64,000 nt of DNA. Origin: Cinclus cinclus. Its lineage: Eukaryota > Chordata > Aves > Passeriformes > Cinclidae. The DNA lies in assembly GCF_963662255.1 (NCBI RefSeq), contig NC_085059.1, positions 10,635,234 through 10,699,233 of the forward strand, written 5' to 3'. Below, piece by piece: positions 1 through 12,300 of the stretch (position 1 is the stretch's first letter; each line of letters opens with the position of its first letter). Under the pieces are notes generated by a model, which was not told the origin of the DNA, did not search any database, and saw nothing but the letters and a program-made list of their open reading frames with translations. A program made the position numbers and the translations under genes.

Positions 1-186
1 AAAGGGCAAAACCTGTTTGAATGCTTTCAACACCATTCCCCGGAGATCACAGTGTAAACAGTTTTATCTAGGAAAAAGCATTTTAATTTGGGCTTTGGTA
101 AAGAGAGTTGATTACAGCCCCACTGCTCGCAGCCAGCAGGAGGATGTGGGTGAGTGGCCACCCGACCTCTCCAGAGCAGCCCAGGC
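1..186 (-). other. PDLIM4: PDLIM4 3' UTR (partial), with a possible ATTAAA poly(A) signal
   Basis: This is downstream of the TAA on the minus strand. No AATAAA is present on the minus strand, but ATTAAA occurs at 87-82, about 100 nt after the stop. Whether this is the true cleavage signal or the UTR runs past the window edge cannot be told from sequence. Confidence 0.5.
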
Positions 187-391
187 TTAGACGAGTTCAA
201 CTTTAGCATTTGGATAAACAGCTACCACATCATATCCTTCGGGGGGCTTAACCCTCTCTTTGGCATGTGTCTCGCAGTACAGCTGCTCCTCAATGAAGAA
301 ATACCCTCTCTGCTTCAGGTTGAGGCCGCAGTCGTCGCACATGAAGCACTCGGGGTGGTAGAGTTTGTCCCGTGCCTTGACGATGGTGCCC
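187..391 (-). CDS. PDLIM4: PDLIM4 coding exon 7 (LIM domain and C terminus)
   Basis: 205 nt complete Val263 and encode residues 264-330 plus TAA at 189-187. It supplies the remaining LIM ligands H275, C278, C281, C284, C302 and H305, in the order [12 protein letters not shown] ... LYCETH, and the tail [19 protein letters not shown]. The acceptor is CTCTCCCAG|GGGCAC. The C terminus is nearly identical to the human protein as I recall it, so the reading frame end is secure. Confidence 0.97.
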
Positions 392-3300
392 CTGGGAGAG
401 ATCGGGAAAGCTCAAGTGAGGTGGAGAAACAACAAGCATGAACAGCTTTTCCTGCTGCCTCAAGTAAAACAGAGTAAGTGGAGGAAAACAGCATGCAAGG
501 ACATGTAAGGGTGTTATCAGGGGTTCTCAGCCCACCCAAAGCTGCCACCTCACTCCAGGTGTGGCTTCATTATGCTTCTGTGGGAAGAGATGCTCCACAC
601 CCAACTGCACTGCTCCACAGCTTGATGCAAAACAGAGCCCAAAATATCTACATTTAGCCTGGATCTGAAAATCAGGAGCTAGCATCCTGCAAGGACTGGG
701 GCTGTGCACTTGCAGGCACTATGACTTGTGGAGCAGAGACCCTCAACTTGCAGCATCAGCAAGAACACAGCTGCAGGTACTTGCACAGCTCACACTCAGC
801 CATCAAATTTGGCTTGAGCAGGATGTAAATTACGGCAGAGCATAAATTACAATAGGTCATAAATTACAGAACAGAACAAAACAGAAAAACACCTATACTT
901 TCTGAAATAAACATCCATGTGTCAGAGAGTAACTTTAACAAACAAACAAAACAGCTCTCTTCTCAACACTCAAGGTGTTTCTCCCACCAACCCTTGTAAG
1001 GCAGTGAAGGAGTGCTTCGTGCCGTGGTGCTATTCATAGTCCCTGGGCAGCTACTATCATAAGCAGGGCACAAATCATCCCATAAATCATCCCTTGCAAG
1101 ATTCCCTAAAAAGGGGCAATCGAAACCCTATTGCTCAGGTTTAGATATGGTTAGAAAAAAAAAAAAAAAACGGAAAGGGATTCAAGGTATTCTGCTATAA
1201 ATTCTAAACTATGTGCCTGGCAGGACCCAACCCAGCCATGTCCCAGTGTCACCGTCCCCACTGCACTGGGTGATGCACAATACTTACACAATCCCATTCC
1301 TGCAGCGGGTGCACTCAGGAAGCATCTGCAGCCCAGATATGGGACCAGCAAGCTTTGGCACTGGGGACTTGATGTTTTGGGGGTTACTCAGTTTGCTGAG
1401 TTTTTCACCTGTCAAGAATTATAAAGACACAAATTGAAAACTTGGTCCCTCAGGGATAAGTTTTTTTTTCTTTTTATTCTTCCTTTTTTTTCCTTTTTTC
1501 TCTTAAGGATTCAAATGAGTCTGCCTTTCATAACAGGACCTGTAACTTCCTTGGAAGTTCCAGGACAGCACCAGCTCAACAGACATGGACCTTGTAAAAA
1601 TGCAGAGCAACTGTGATCTACAGATGAGAGGTTAATTTGGCTGCAATACTACTTACTGAGTTAAGAATCATGAATAGTGCAGAGGTCAGAAAAGCCAGGC
1701 CTTCCCCCCCCCCCCCCCCCCCCCCAAAAAAAGAGGGTTCCATCACACCAATGTTTCAGGTACACTTGGTAGATCCACCATCTGTCAAGGAGATGTAGAT
1801 GAAAGCATTTCAGACAATGAGGCAAATTGAACCAATTATAGAATCATTTGCACTTTTCTTCCTAGAACATGCATTTAAGCTCAAATAATCTAAACCAAAA
1901 TACAGTTGATAAGAGATAAGATCTTCTGAGGCACCGGGCCTCCTTTCATGAAGGTCCAACAACAGGAAAGCAATGAAGATTTTATTAATATAAATGTCAT
2001 AGCAGAGTTTTCAGTGTTGCTGCTCCCACTCCCTATAGATCATCTGCCCTCTGATTCTGGACAACACCAACATGCCTGTTGCCAACCCCTGGGATACTCA
2101 AAAGCTTCCAGTATTGACTGCATGGTTTTCCACAGCTAACGACTGATTGGTCTGTTTGGCATATATCCATCTATGGTTTCTCCGTGATTGCCTAAGGTTG
2201 TAGAAAGGAAAAGTTTGTGAAGAAGGACCAGTTGGCTCACAGTCTGGAGAAGCAGCAGAGGAACTCTTGCATGAACAAGTTGTTCTCCAGAGTTCTAATT
2301 TGCCACACTCCCTGAGCTTCCAAGGTGTTTCAGTCCACGGTCCATTGTAAGCATGTGCTTCAAGCTCTGATGCCCAGAACATCTCAGTATGGCGCAAAGC
2401 ACTTTCTGACAGAGCTATCTGCACGTACTCTGTGCCAGTTTTGGCAACTTCAGAGCAAAATCCACTGTAATGCTTCCCACAGCTCCAGAAACATCTCTGC
2501 CTTTCCCAAAGAGAACTTTTGGTACCTGGAGCCTGATACATCATCACTGCTGGCTGCCCACAGACCCTGGGCAGGGTCACATGATAGATTTTGAAGGGTG
2601 TTAGTTGGAAAAGCTTTCTTCCAAGGACAAACCCCTGCTCCCCCCCTGTCTACTGTGTCTCAGGAGTGCTTATTGTCTTGGGCCTAGATAGGAAGGTGCA
2701 CACCTGTCTTCATACCACAGCCCCCCTCTCCAGCCATGGCTCTGATACAGAGGCCAGTGCTGTCAGCAGTTCCAAGCAAGCGGGTGAAACCAAAGGACCA
2801 ACCTCCCATAAGACCCCACCTCCCTAAAACACAACAGAGTGTTTGGCAATGCCAAGAGCTTTCATACATTCAAGCGTGCCTGCCCAAGAGCAAAGGAGGG
2901 TTACTCCACCCCAGGAGTTCTACCAGAACTCAGCTGGCTCCAGCCAAGCCCCTTGTTAAATCCTTCCGCTGCCTTGCTGGGAATAAACTGAAGCAACTGC
3001 TCAAGCTGCTGGCTTCCCCCAGCATGAGACACCAGTGTGCTTTGACTAGACACTCTCATCTGCCAACATTTAACAGTTAAGCTGTCACTGCCTCTCATGC
3101 AGAGTGCTTGGATAAGCTGCTTAAAAAAGGAAAGAAAGAGGGGGAAAAAAAGGGATTTTACAACAAAATGAACCCTGCAGAGAAGGCTGCTTCCCATCTT
3201 CTTGAACTGTGTATAATTTCCCTCTATTTACAAGCCCAGTCTCATGGTGATTTATGGTCTTCTGCAGGGCAGCAAAATGCTTTAACTCCAGAACCTCAAT

Positions 3301-6300
3301 CATACCATCCCTGTTATGGCCAGAGTGTTTGTCCTTCCTGGGTCACGGGTGCCTGTAAAGGTGGGAACTTCCATTCCTCCAGTTTCCACCTCAGCACAAA
3401 GCATTGCTCCCTAAGGGTAAGATAGGGCTAAAATGCTTCCAGTAGAAACACATTCCATGTAAAACAGGTTGTTGCCCAAGACACTCAGCTCCTTGGGAGA
3501 GGAGAGCTTGACTTTAAAAGGACAATGCAGAGCAAGCTCAGGTCAAAATGTGTAATTTTAAGCTTAAGGAAAAAGGAGCAGGGGTGGCAGCTGTAAAACA
3601 AACCCAGCAGGAACACTTGAGATTGAAAATGTGCTGGAACATCACAGAGCTTCATGCCAAGCAGAGATGCTTTTCACCTAATTTCTCATCCCTTGTGAAA
3701 TAAACAGCACTGGAATGACCAAGGCATAAATGAGGCTGTGCCTGAAGGCAGTCACATATCCCCTCCATACTCCTGAAAGGGAGAGGGAGAATAGGAGAAC
3801 CCAGGTGACAGTGACTGTTCCAGCCTGTCCCATACTGGCTGGTACCTGAAAGCAGTCTCTCAGGCTCCAGTTGAACATGTGGTGTTGCACTGGTGATAGG
3901 CTAGTGCCAAGAGAATGCAGATAAGCACACATCCAGGACTGGCTGGATAGTCCCAGGATTCAGGGGCTTGTCCTGGCACCTCTTTGTTCCCCATTCCACA
4001 GCCTTTTCTTTCTGCAGTCCTCCTAGCACCGGGCTTCTGCCAGCCCAGAAACCCAGGGGTTTCTGCAGGGGGAGGCAGGAACAAACCAGCCAAGCTTGAA
4101 TTTTTTTCCCTTTCCCTGACACAGAGAACAGAGGAAGGCAGCAGTGTTACTAATTGGGATTAACAGTCACTTCCTATTGCTTCTTCCAAACAAGGAGACT
4201 GGGGAAGCAGCAGATTTATCCTTGCTCTTGGCAGTCTTGAAGGACCTGAAGGTCCAGCTGGGGCCTGTATTTAACATCAGTTTTTCTGCCAATCCAGGGG
4301 CTGTAATACTATATAAAATATAACAGACCCAGTGCTTCTGAGGATGATCCTACCTCATGTTTTGCAACTATGGCTCAGTCCCACTGAGAAAACCAATACT
4401 GGTAGAATTCCATGACAACCATAAGTTACCTGCAATTGTGCTTCTTGTGAAGCAAGAACCAACATCATTCTAGTCAAAGAACAGACTTCTCCAACATTTT
4501 AGATAAACAGGAACTGAAGTGCAACAGCCCAACTTGCTACCTCTTACAGCTCCATAATGAGATTTACAGCAGTTGGTATTTTCCCATAAAATACACATTC
4601 CTGGATTCACATGATTGGAGCATGGGGCCCTTGGAAGGAAGCAGAAAGAAGAGTCTTGCCTTGTAAGATTGTAAAGCAAAGCCTACAAATTTGAACATAA
4701 AAGCCCAAATATACTTAACGTTGAAAGGCAAATAAAAATAAAAAAATAAGCTGAAATGTATAGATTGGGGATCTTATTATTTTAATGTGTTAGCAGCACT
4801 GGCAGGAAGCTGTGACAGACCTGAGAAGAGAGCCAAGAGCTCCTGATCTCTATCCCTGCCTTGCTGAGGACCATCCCATGTCCTTATGCAAATGCCATTT
4901 ACTTAACCAGATCAGGTTCTTCAACAGTGATCTTAAACAACTGCTTAAGGCCATCACATTTCATAAACCATCTCAGAAAACAGCTGCCACACTGGTTACA
5001 AATCCAGCTTTTACATAGTGCTCAAGTCAGCCACAAAATCTGGTAAGCAGGAATATATGAAACACTGATTTGAAACCAGCCATCCCAGTGGTCTCCTCAC
5101 AGAAGGGTGCTTGGGTGCAAACCTCCTTACCATTCTCACTGGCCTCCAACATGCCCTGTAAGTACCGGAAGGATCCAGACTGCTTTGGCTCTGAAATGGG
5201 CTTTTCATAATCCTGAAGCATCTTGTAGACATCTGACTCCACATCAAACCCATTTCTGTTCCGTGGGAGAGACTTCATGGGTTCAATGCTGGTTTAAAGC
5301 AAAGAAAGAAAGGCTCAAGTCAAACAGAAACAGCTACTGTCAAGCTCATCAGGGAGGTACTGAAATCTCCACATTCCCACAGATTCAATTAAGCACTTCT
5401 GTTCCCATGTGTTTCCCTGCCTGGAGGTATGTCTGGCCAAGGAACAGCTGCTGAACCAAGGAGGTTGAACTTGTTCCCTGTTGGGCTCCAATTGAGCAAC
5501 AGAGCGAGGGCGGGCCCAGTTACCAGATGCCTTCAGGAAAGGGGGCAGCTGCTTGCAAATGCTGTAAAATGCTTTGCCACCTATGGAATTCATTGAAAAA
5601 ATGGGAAAAACATTTCATTATTGCATTTCGTTAACTATGTAGGGCCAGGGCATGCACCCACCCCTTGTAAGTGTGTGCCAGGCAGGACAGCAAAACCCCT
5701 CACCACCCACAAGTGCCTCCTGTGAAGCTGGTGCTACTGTAGGTACATCACAAACATAGACCACAGCTTAACTAAGAAAACCACCTCACCAGCGAGGGAG
5801 ACACTGGGGCTGCCCAGTAACCCCAATCTCCAACCTTGAGCCTCGAGCTGCTCCTGGTCTGTATGAGGAGCATTTGGGATGCACAGACAACAAACAGCAA
5901 TTTAAACCATTATTCCAGTCAATACATCAAAACATGAAAAACATGGTCTGGAATAAAAAATATTTCAGGTACATGCTTAAATGTCCTGCTGTGAAGAACT
6001 GGATTCAAGTGCTGTTGTGCTCAAGAGGCCCCAACACAAGCACAGCTCTGGGAGAAGGGGCTCCTCTTCCTTTTTATAAAGCAGGTCATTAAGGCCATTA
6101 TAAAACAAATAAAAATAGCAAGAGTCCTGAACTCCATCAGCTTCACATACTTTAGCCATCATCTGGATAATTTTCTCCACCAGTGTTATATTCATGTCTG
6201 CTTAAACAAATAAACAGAAGACATAGCATTCACTTTCAAAGAAAGCAAGAAAGAAAGAAAGAGAAAGAAAAAACCTCCAGACAAAAGTCACTTTGAAAGA

Positions 6301-9300
6301 ATGGCTAGAGCTCCATATTCTGGTAGTGACTCCCCAGCAGGTCTGCTCCCTGTGGGAGGTGAGGGCCAGCCTGGGTGGTGGGGCTGAGCCATGCTGGTGC
6401 AGAGTCATGGATCCATCCCTGTGACTCCCAGCCAATCCAAACCCCGCATCTGTGGTCCAACTGTTTCTTTAGCCTGCTACAGTTCACTCCTACATCAATT
6501 CACACATTTTCATTGGAAAGGGCAGGTTTTGGCAAGCTTTGTTAATTTGGCACAGCGTGGTTTGTTGGTAAGAGGAGAGAGGGATGACAAAAGGGTAGCT
6601 TCTGTGAGAAGCTGCTAGAGGCTTCCACCATGTCCGACAAACCAATCTCTGATGGCTCTGAAAACAGACATGCTGCTGGCCCAATCAGAGAGGCTGGTAA
6701 CACCTCTGTGATGACATATTTAAGAAGAAAATCAAAGCAGTGCAGGCAATTTTTTCCAGGGGCCACCCCTGGCGCGGCACACGGCAATGCGCTGCAGCTG
6801 CCGCCATCTCGGCACGGCCCACGGTGAGCCTTGCTTGCCCAGCCACACCTGGCCAGCCATGCTGTGGGCACAAGGGCAGGGGACAGCGACTGCTACTCCT
6901 TCCCAGTGCCCTGCAATGAAGAGAGGCATTAAAATAGCACCAGCACCATGGCAGTGACTGCCTGCCCAGTGACAGCAGGGCTGCCTGGCCGGCAGTGGGA
7001 ACATGACAAGTGACTCCCCGACACAGAACCTACACAAAAGCAACCTCCTGTCACTGAGGGATCTTGCAAGAAATCTTTGAATTAGCGGAACTTGCTGGCA
7101 ATGGTATCTATAAGCAGCACTTTTCCTTCTAGTCAGAGAAGAGAGTGAGGATGTTTGAGCGAAAACATGGTGGCACCAAGGTCAGTGGAAAAACAAAGAG
7201 GGGGAGGAGGTGCTCCAGGTGTTGGAGCAGAGATTCCTCTGCAAACTGTGGTAAAGACTAGGATGAAACAAACTGTCCCCCCGTAATGCAGGAATTTCAT
7301 GGGAGATGCCGAGATCCACTTGGAGCCCATGGTTAAAGTCCTCATGGAGCAGCAGCTGGATGCTAGAGAAAGCTGTGATATGGTGGGAGACCTGAACAGA
7401 GAGGGCCGCTGCTTGATACAGAGAGGGGGACCTTGCTTCCAAACTGGAGCAGCCTATCCTTAGAGGACTGCACCCTATGGACAAGCCACAACAGTTTTGG
7501 GAACACTGTTTGCCCGTGGGAGGGACTCACAGCATAGCAGAGAACAGATTTCTCTCCCTGAGCAAACAGAAGAAGATCTCAAATGATGAACTGACCAAAA
7601 CACCCACACCCTGTCTCCCTGTGCTGTCAGTGGGAAGGAGGGAAGGGTTGGGGGTAAAAAAAGGTGTTTTAAAGGCGTATTTTGCTTCTCATTATCCTCC
7701 TGACTCATTTTAATAATAAGTTTACTTTATACCTTTAAATTTAAACCTGTTTTGCCCTTAGAGTGTTTCCCCCAGTCGTCAACTCATGAGCCTTTTGTTA
7801 ATTTTTTCCCCATCTCCTCTGCCCAGCTGAAAGCAAGAGAGGGTAAGCAAGTGATTTTTGTGGTGCCTGGTGTTTGGCCAGCATGTAAAACCATGACACC
7901 AGCCTGACCTCATCAAAGAAAATGCACTCCAATTCAAAGAAAATGCCTTCCTGCCCCAATTCTACTCAAAGACCCAAGGAAATCTCCTGGCTTTAGGCTC
8001 GTTTGCAGATAACACCGGATTTTGTTCTGTATTTTTTGTGCAGTTCTCCTCTTTACAAATTCAATAACCTTCCCAGAGCAGCACAGGGAATAAGCTGGCT
8101 TGCTGCATCACTGAAATACAGATTAATGCTGACACAGAGTTCTTGAGCTGAAAATAAACTCTCTTTGCATGTGATACAGACATTACTTTCTTGCAGCATA
8201 TTTTGTTAGTTTGGAGGAACATAAATCAAGATCCTCATAAGCCATGTGAAAGCATCCCAGTCCCCTACCTGGCTTGTCTCAAAGTCGAGTTATCTGCCCA
8301 AACTGTTCTTGGCTACACAAAAGCCTTTTCTTTCCTAGGAGCATTATTCATTTCTCAGCCTCCTGGACAGCTGCACTGAGCATATATTACACTTATAAAC
8401 ATCCCAGTTACTGGAGTTCATCTTTTCAGCCAATATCTCCAGCTTCCAGGGCAAGTGTTGGCTCCTGGGTTGGTGGCAAGGTGATCCCCGCTCCTAGGAG
8501 GGCAGCACCCTCCATCCTGCCTTGGAGATACACTTTGAAAACACAAATTATTATTGCCTGTGACTCTCACAGAGCCATGGAATTGTTTAGGTTAGAAAAG
8601 CCCTCCAAGATCATCAAGCCAAGCCATTCCCCCAGCACTACCAAGGGCACCACTAAACCATGTCCCCAAGAGAAATATCCACATGTCTGTTAAGTCCCTC
8701 CAAGTGTGCTGACTCCACCATTGCCCCGGGCAGCCTGCGCCAGGGCTTGACAACCTTGCTGGTGAAGAAATTTTTGCTAATATCCAATTTAAACCTTTCC
8801 TCCTCTTGTCTTCCTTAGCATTAATCCCATCTGGGAGACCATACCCAGAGGCCACTAATCTACCTACTCACATCAGCAATAGAAGGGTCTTAAGAGATCT
8901 ACAGAATGAGCACCTTCAAGATGCACACCTGAGCATTGCTTCAGCATCACGAGATTCAATTCAATGTTGCAGTTGTTACCTACATAGATGTGGCCATTTT
9001 GTTCAGAAATTGGTGTCTCCAGACCTTTTCATTTTTGCTTTGTTTTATTCATTTGGTTAGTTACTTTTTTCCTCCCCCCTCCACTTGACCAACAGAGCAG
9101 GGGTGCAGCCCGATGGACTTGGCTGAGTTAGGTCAATGGCTAGAGAGGATGATCTTGAAGGTCTTTCCAACTGAACTGAGTCTAAGATTCCATGTTCTCT
9201 GGAGCATCACAGCTTCGGTGCACTCCCTGAATCTTAGTTTGCAGGAAAAGCAGCAGATACAGAGCATAAGCCCTGCCCTGGTCATACCTGTGGGCAGGAG

Positions 9301-12300
9301 TGATGTGGAGTCTACTCAGCTGGCCTGGAAGTGCCAACTCAGAGCTGTTGTTTGTGTAGAGCCGGGTTGGTGGGTGATGCTCCATGTTCAGCATCTGCTT
9401 GCTGTCCATGAGGCTGCCCCCAGATCCATGGGGCATCAACCTCCTGCTCTTGCCAGGGCCACTGTCCTGGAAGAGAAAGAAAGTAGAAAACCTGAAATTT
9501 ATAGTGTGTGATGTACATGGAGGGGTTGTGTTGGGACATGCAGTTTGCAGTAGTAACATTTTACATGTGCTGTGGAAAACAGGGATGTGCAGCAGGAAAA
9601 GGAAAATTGAGGCTTGAGCTGCCATTAAATTGTGCTGAATCTACATAGCTCCCCTTGATCCCCAACCAAATGAATTTGCTGTTTCTCCATGGTGAGCCAC
9701 TGCCAAATATTCTGCATTTATTTTTCCTTCCATTAATTTTATATTTAAAAGCATATTTGCTGTTTCTTTAAAAGAAAGGTGGTGAGTCTGCTTATTCCAC
9801 ATTCCATCACTCTGAGGGCACTTGCTGTGCTCCTGACTTCAGGGCCATCCCTTCCATTTCTATCAGCAAAACAGGATAAGCTGCTAGGCAGCTCCACGTG
9901 CAGGTTGGGCAACATCTGAGGCCAAGGGACCTGTCCTGGGATTTTCACTTGCAGCTACCCTTTTCCACACAGATCCATGTTCATTTAAGGAGGTTTTCTC
10001 CCCAAGTAAGGTCAGTCATTTACTGTGTGAGAAACATATCAGTCAAGGGTTTAGCTTGGTATTCATACTTCCATTTGTTTTTTTAAGTCCCAAGGTAAAC
10101 TGTGGAAATATTTTAGTCATATGACCTCAGGATGTCATTAAACCACACATTTTCCACATTACTTTACCATTTTACCAATGTCAAACATTATCTATGTGTT
10201 ATTCCACACACATGAAATTCCACGTATATGGGTGTGCTATTAGTCAGTCCCATTGACACCCATAAACCAAGCAAAACCGACCACTAATGTCTCCTGAGCC
10301 AGGCTTTACCTGCAAAAACTCAGTATGGGGAGAGGAGCTAACTCCAGCTATTGGGAAAACCAGCAGGAAGCAGGACATAGCCTATGGACACATGCTGGCT
10401 GCTATTTCCAGCTACGTGAGTCACAAACACGCCTGGACTGATGAAAGACATAGATGCTGTGTAAGAGGCTGGAAATTGTTTAATCTAGTTTCATTTGTTC
10501 TAGGGCAACTCCCCAACAGAGCTGCCTTCCACCAGATTTTCAGTAGATGGAAGCTGATGAAAAACCAAGCAGGGAAAGAAAACACTACCCTCTGAACAAG
10601 TAACAGAGTGTATATTGTGAGGCTCTGATATAAAGCTTATTTTTTACTAACATAATCCAACAAATACTAATTAGAAACAAATGTCTATCCCTGGTGCACA
10701 GGACAATGCACTGGCACTCATGAACCTTGCAAGAACAAACAGCTAAGAGAAGTAAAAAACCAGATCCTACTAGAAAAAGATCTTGAAAGCACAATTCTTC
10801 AATTCTTCCTAAGGCAAAATGTACATTGATAAAATCAAGCTTAGTTAAGAACTGGAAGATGGTGCCTTTGACTTTTTTTCCTACTATCAGCTGAAAACCT
10901 GCAGCCTTCAGCAAGCTCCCAGCAGCTTCCTCTGCTTTACAAGTTGCCCAGAGCCCTCCTGGCACACTTCTCTCCACACTACGCATGCACAAACGGGTGG
11001 GGAAAACTGCTTCCAACATAATAACTTCAAATTGACTATTAAAACAGTACTTTTGCTGCCAGGAATAATATAATTTTAACTGTTCCCCAATTTATAGTCT
11101 TTAAAAAAATTTAGAAAAAATATATAAGCAGGCTATGGGTTCCCAATTCCCAGATTTAGATTGTTATTTCAAGGGAAATAAAGAAAACACTCAACCATGA
11201 TGCAGAGAGGAAAAGAAGGATCATAAACATTTTTTGGGATAAAAGCAATGGCCCATATGGCTGGCAGCATTGAGAGCGATGCTTTTCGAAAGCCATTACC
11301 TTTAATTATCTGGGCCTCATGACTCAGATCCACACTCAGTCTAGAGTGGCTGGAGGAGAGGGCTAGGTCCTCTCCCCTGACCTCATGTGCTCCTGCACAC
11401 TGGTGCCATACAGACCTTTGCTGGGGAGCATGGGACCAGTGGCTGTTTCCAAAATGCAAACCTCCTCCAGCAAAAGACTTCCAGACCACCACCTTCATGG
11501 ACATGCTTAAATCCAAGATAGTTTGTAAAGCACTGCCCTTTTGGCCCTGTTAAGCTCAGCAATTTGTACAAGACCAAATGTTGCTATAAAGCTAAAATGT
11601 ATTGCTTGGGCACTCTCCAAAAGGTGGCCCTTGATGGAAGGGAGAAACAGAGCCCTTCCTGTACTACTTGGCATCCCCAGTTGCCATCAGCTCCCTGTCC
11701 CTGTGGGAGGAGGATGTTCATGATGGTGGCAGCTCACCTTTCCCCTGCTCAGCCATGTTACAAAGCCAGTGGTGACAAAACAGCACCCATAGGGATCAAG
11801 AAGCTCCTCCTGTAGCACAAAAAGCTGTTCCCAGGCCAGAGTTCAGTCTCCTCTTCCTCAATGGCTGTGAGACCTCTGCAAGGCTTTGCTTTGTGCCAAA
11901 CTCTCACACATTCACCCTCAGATACCCAGAACCAGATGGATTTCTTTCCAGTTGTCAAATTCAAGATCAGTTCAAATTTCTCCCCTTCGGGGCTTAATTT
12001 GCTTTTTTTTTTTGCTGGATTTTCTTCTGCTTTTTATGGCCTTTCTTAAACTGAGTTTGCAAACCCTTCTTAAGAGCTGGCTTGTGAACTCTCACCAAGG
12101 AGAACTCTTTTAGCCTGCAAACCAGAAACTCCAAATTTGTTTTCTCACACTTGGCTGTTTTTTTATGCATTTTGCAAAACGTCCTATTTGTTCTTCTACC
12201 CTTTTTCAGGTCCTTAGCTCTAGAGACCACAGATATTTAGAGAACATCAGACTTCAGATTCTGATCCAAAGCATTTCAAGTTAATTTACTTCAGTGTGCT

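Larger units (their letters stand above)
5289..9287 (-). other. PDLIM4: PDLIM4 intron 4
   Basis: A 4.0-kb GT-AG intron. It holds a GAAA-type purine tract at 6238-6274, an ERV LTR at about 6540-7898, a minus-strand CR1 tail at about 8567-8818 and a short plus-strand CR1 tail at about 9095-9195. The rest shows nothing I recognise. Confidence 0.9.

Noticed and set aside
2098..2580. 160-codon minus-strand open frame in intron 5, sense to PDLIM4
   Set aside because: No domain, no homology that I recognise, and the joined PDLIM4 CDS is complete without it.
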